Part shown: piece after piece, positions 14,801 to 15,283 of the stretch
Position numbering within the stretch: the first letter of the stretch is position 1
Layout: every line of letters begins with the position of its first letter
Origin: UBA11524 sp963642705
Lineage (GTDB): Bacteria; Bacillota; Clostridia; Christensenellales; Aristaeellaceae
Length of the DNA stretch: 15,283 nucleotides
Assembly: GCA_963642705.1 (NCBI GenBank)
Contig: CAVIHU010000041.1
Location: forward strand, 1-15,283
Reading direction: 5' to 3'
Position numbers and translations under genes: made by a program
The notes under the pieces: model-generated
The model's database searches: none
The model's input: the letters and a program-made list of their open reading frames with translations, nothing else
What the model was told of the DNA's origin: nothing

Positions 14801-15222
14801 GTGCTGTTCGTGTAAATCGGGTAGTCATAGCCCTCCGTCTGCCACACCGACGGCACGAAGATGTCGCTCCAGCCGTTGTCATCATAGCCGACGGCATGGA
14901 AATCGCCCGCCTCCTCTGCCGCCTCGTGGTTTTCATACCATGCGAAGCGCCAGTTGGTCTGGCTGAGCAGCTGATAGTACGGCGAAAGCTCCTTGCGGTA
15001 GTCGCGCGCGCCGTTCAGCGCGTTGTCCGCCGTATCGTAGGGGATAGTGTCGATGCGCGCCTGCTCCCTGTTGATGGAAACGATGTCGCAGTTGCGCTCG
15101 CCGACCTCGCCCTCGGTCGAGCCGTCCCACTCATAGCCCGTCCATTCAACGCCCTCCGCAAGTGCGGCGGAAAGCGTCAGCAGCAGAAGCAGCAGGAGAC
15201 ACAGGCAGGTTCGTTTCTTCAT
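11854..15222 (-). CDS. lacZ: Secreted GH2 beta-galactosidase (LacZ-type, five domains)
   Basis: 1122 residues; ATG at 15222 with GGAGGGG just upstream. The first 22 residues are a signal peptide (MKKR, a run of leucines, ALA|EG), unlike cytosolic LacZ. An extra N-terminal region (23-85) precedes the family domains. These are a jelly-roll sugar-binding domain (about 88-265), an Ig-like domain (268-385), a TIM barrel (387-690), domain 4 (about 700-800) and the beta-galactosidase small-chain domain (about 840-1118, with YLGRGPEENYIDR). The acid/base is Glu521 in WSLGNEN and the nucleophile Glu597 in CEYEHAMGNS; RGVNRHETHP (412-421) is the usual GH2 motif. It should remove terminal beta-galactose from extracellular glycans. 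Its upstream region is the right copy of the 51-bp repeat. A CBM9-like gene follows at 127 bp. Specificity could be for another beta-galactoside than lactose. Confidence 0.92.
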   Translation of the reverse strand: MKKRTCLCLLLLLLLTLSAALAEGVEWTGYEWDGSTEGEVGERNCDIVSINREQARIDTIPYDTADNALNGARDYRKELSPYYQLLSQTNWRFAWYENHEAAEEAGDFHAVGYDDNGWSDIFVPSVWQTEGYDYPIYTNSTQKFARQSGNSDVGYPRTLPTAPTVYNPVGLYRYSFSVSEDWADRRVYIVFEGVDAAMYLWVNGVQVGYAEDSFTTHSFDITPYLNFDGENVLAVKVYRWCDGSWVEDQDMFDLSGIFRDVYLYAMPKLQVRDMSIVTDFDETFTDSELSVTAYVRNTADAAGDISLTVYLTDAEGNALSLAGGRATVTVAAGEEQEVVLTMPVGAPRKWSAEDPYLYTLVLEEETAQGTVYESYLVGFRKITYKTTESGWYEGETTDQDLIRINGQPISFRGVNRHETHPEVGYALTKEVMAEDIRILKENNINAVRTSHYPNNPYWYYLCDVYGIYVVDEANVECHSNMTTENERLTDYLSASIIDREYSMVRRDRNHASVVMWSLGNENKNPEIMRTILVSPYEDPEGVMRVLHEETKDRPWHYEQAKDMIETGIDVQSGMYALPSELIEHGEADSNLPMIECEYEHAMGNSVGNMDEYWDAFDTYRNLQGGFIWDLIDQSIYLTNDEGETYFGYGGDYGETIHDGNFCANGLLLPDRTVQPEMAEVRYHYQTLRFSDVDVMNGVIEVRNYALFTDPADKYDLHWQLLRDETVLQEGTISGGALHMACIAPDTNQPGTLTLQIPYEWHDEDLQAGCSYFLNLTVTLREDEGLLTAGHVTATEQFELNPVLPEADPTGELPEVQTADDGETVIITGESFVVAFSRQTGRMTRYEADGQALIEPDGGAVGSFYRARTDNDTGFGYGLFVFNQAWKETGEYAVEEFAVTEAETQVTVAVRGTYPALNDLRLDSTYVIYGDGAIAQTVDITPNYNESLVYIPVAGVQLTIPAQYENMTYLGRGPEENYIDRNNGVRVGRYATTVTDNFMPYVKSSETGNRTDVRWIALTDDTGFGLLASAQTTMEVSALHYTSDELDRHVHPYELEKLDSTILRLNAIQIGVGGDNSWSRIVTHEQYLPCDERYCYTFILSPLYAGEDASARSAALRIRLSAE

Positions 15223-15232
15223 GGATACCCCT

Positions 15233-15283
15233 CCTACTATAATAAAGTCGTATCTACGCTAACCTTCGGTTGAGAAAAAACGA
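15233..15283 (-). repeat. Right copy of 51-bp perfect inverted repeat
   Basis: Exact reverse complement of 5-55, reaching the last base of the window. Read on the - strand it ends 10 bp before the beta-galactosidase start codon and carries the same three dyads and -10-like box as the left copy. Because the window stops here, the outer border of the repeat cannot be seen. Confidence 0.95.

Noticed and set aside
11974..15273. 1099-codon open frame antisense to the beta-galactosidase gene
   Set aside because: No recognisable domain, Arg/His/Val-rich, and it would run into the promoter repeat. The sense frame carries all GH2 catalytic motifs.
1..15283. Window as a linear plasmid or phage with terminal inverted repeats
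   Set aside because: There are no replication, partition, packaging or structural genes, and the repeats are only 51 bp and sit as gene upstream regions. A chromosomal segment is simpler.

Overview
This window reads as chromosomal DNA of an anaerobic, GC-rich member of the Clostridia. That is an inference from three things: strong AGGAGG-type ribosome sites, many Sec-secreted enzymes, and a secreted flavinylated reductase of the kind common in gut Firmicutes. A Christensenellales or Ruminococcaceae-like gut or rumen bacterium would fit, but no rRNA or marker gene is present to prove it. I see no phage, plasmid, CRISPR, tRNA or rRNA signal.

Layout: two genes on the + strand at the left (68-2719) converge on a long block of six genes on the - strand (3207-15222). 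Left part: a THEP1-like NTPase relative with ruined nucleotide-binding motifs (68-577), a terminator, then a well-formed promoter with a palindromic operator driving a secreted FMN-bind/FAD-binding oxidoreductase (899-2719) and its own terminator. The convergence zone (2720-3206) has terminators for both strands, a decayed stretch faintly like a transposase C-terminus, and one copy of a 24-bp repeat.

Middle part, on the - strand: MoxR AAA+ ATPase (6914-7855), overlapping by 4 nt with a DUF58 protein (5751-6917), then after an unusual 240-bp gap a TgpA-like membrane transglutaminase (3207-5510). This MoxR-DUF58-transglutaminase trio is a widespread cell-envelope module of uncertain function, here driven by a clear sigma-A promoter. 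The transglutaminase gene alone is bracketed by direct copies of the 24-bp repeat.

Right part, on the - strand: a secreted GH2 beta-galactosidase (11854-15222), a secreted CBM9-like carbohydrate-binding protein (10938-11726) and a secreted GH3 glycosidase (8039-10477). The last two are followed by good terminators. Together they look like an extracellular glycan-breakdown set, but no transporter or sugar regulator is in the window.

The most striking signal lies outside the genes. A 51-bp sequence is present as a perfect inverted repeat at the two ends of the window (5-55 and 15233-15283). Each copy is the immediate upstream region of the gene that points inward from it, the degenerate NTPase and the beta-galactosidase. 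It holds three adjoining dyads and a -10-like box almost on top of the ribosome site. It could be a shared regulatory cassette or an inversion site, or it could simply be the repeat that ended the assembly.
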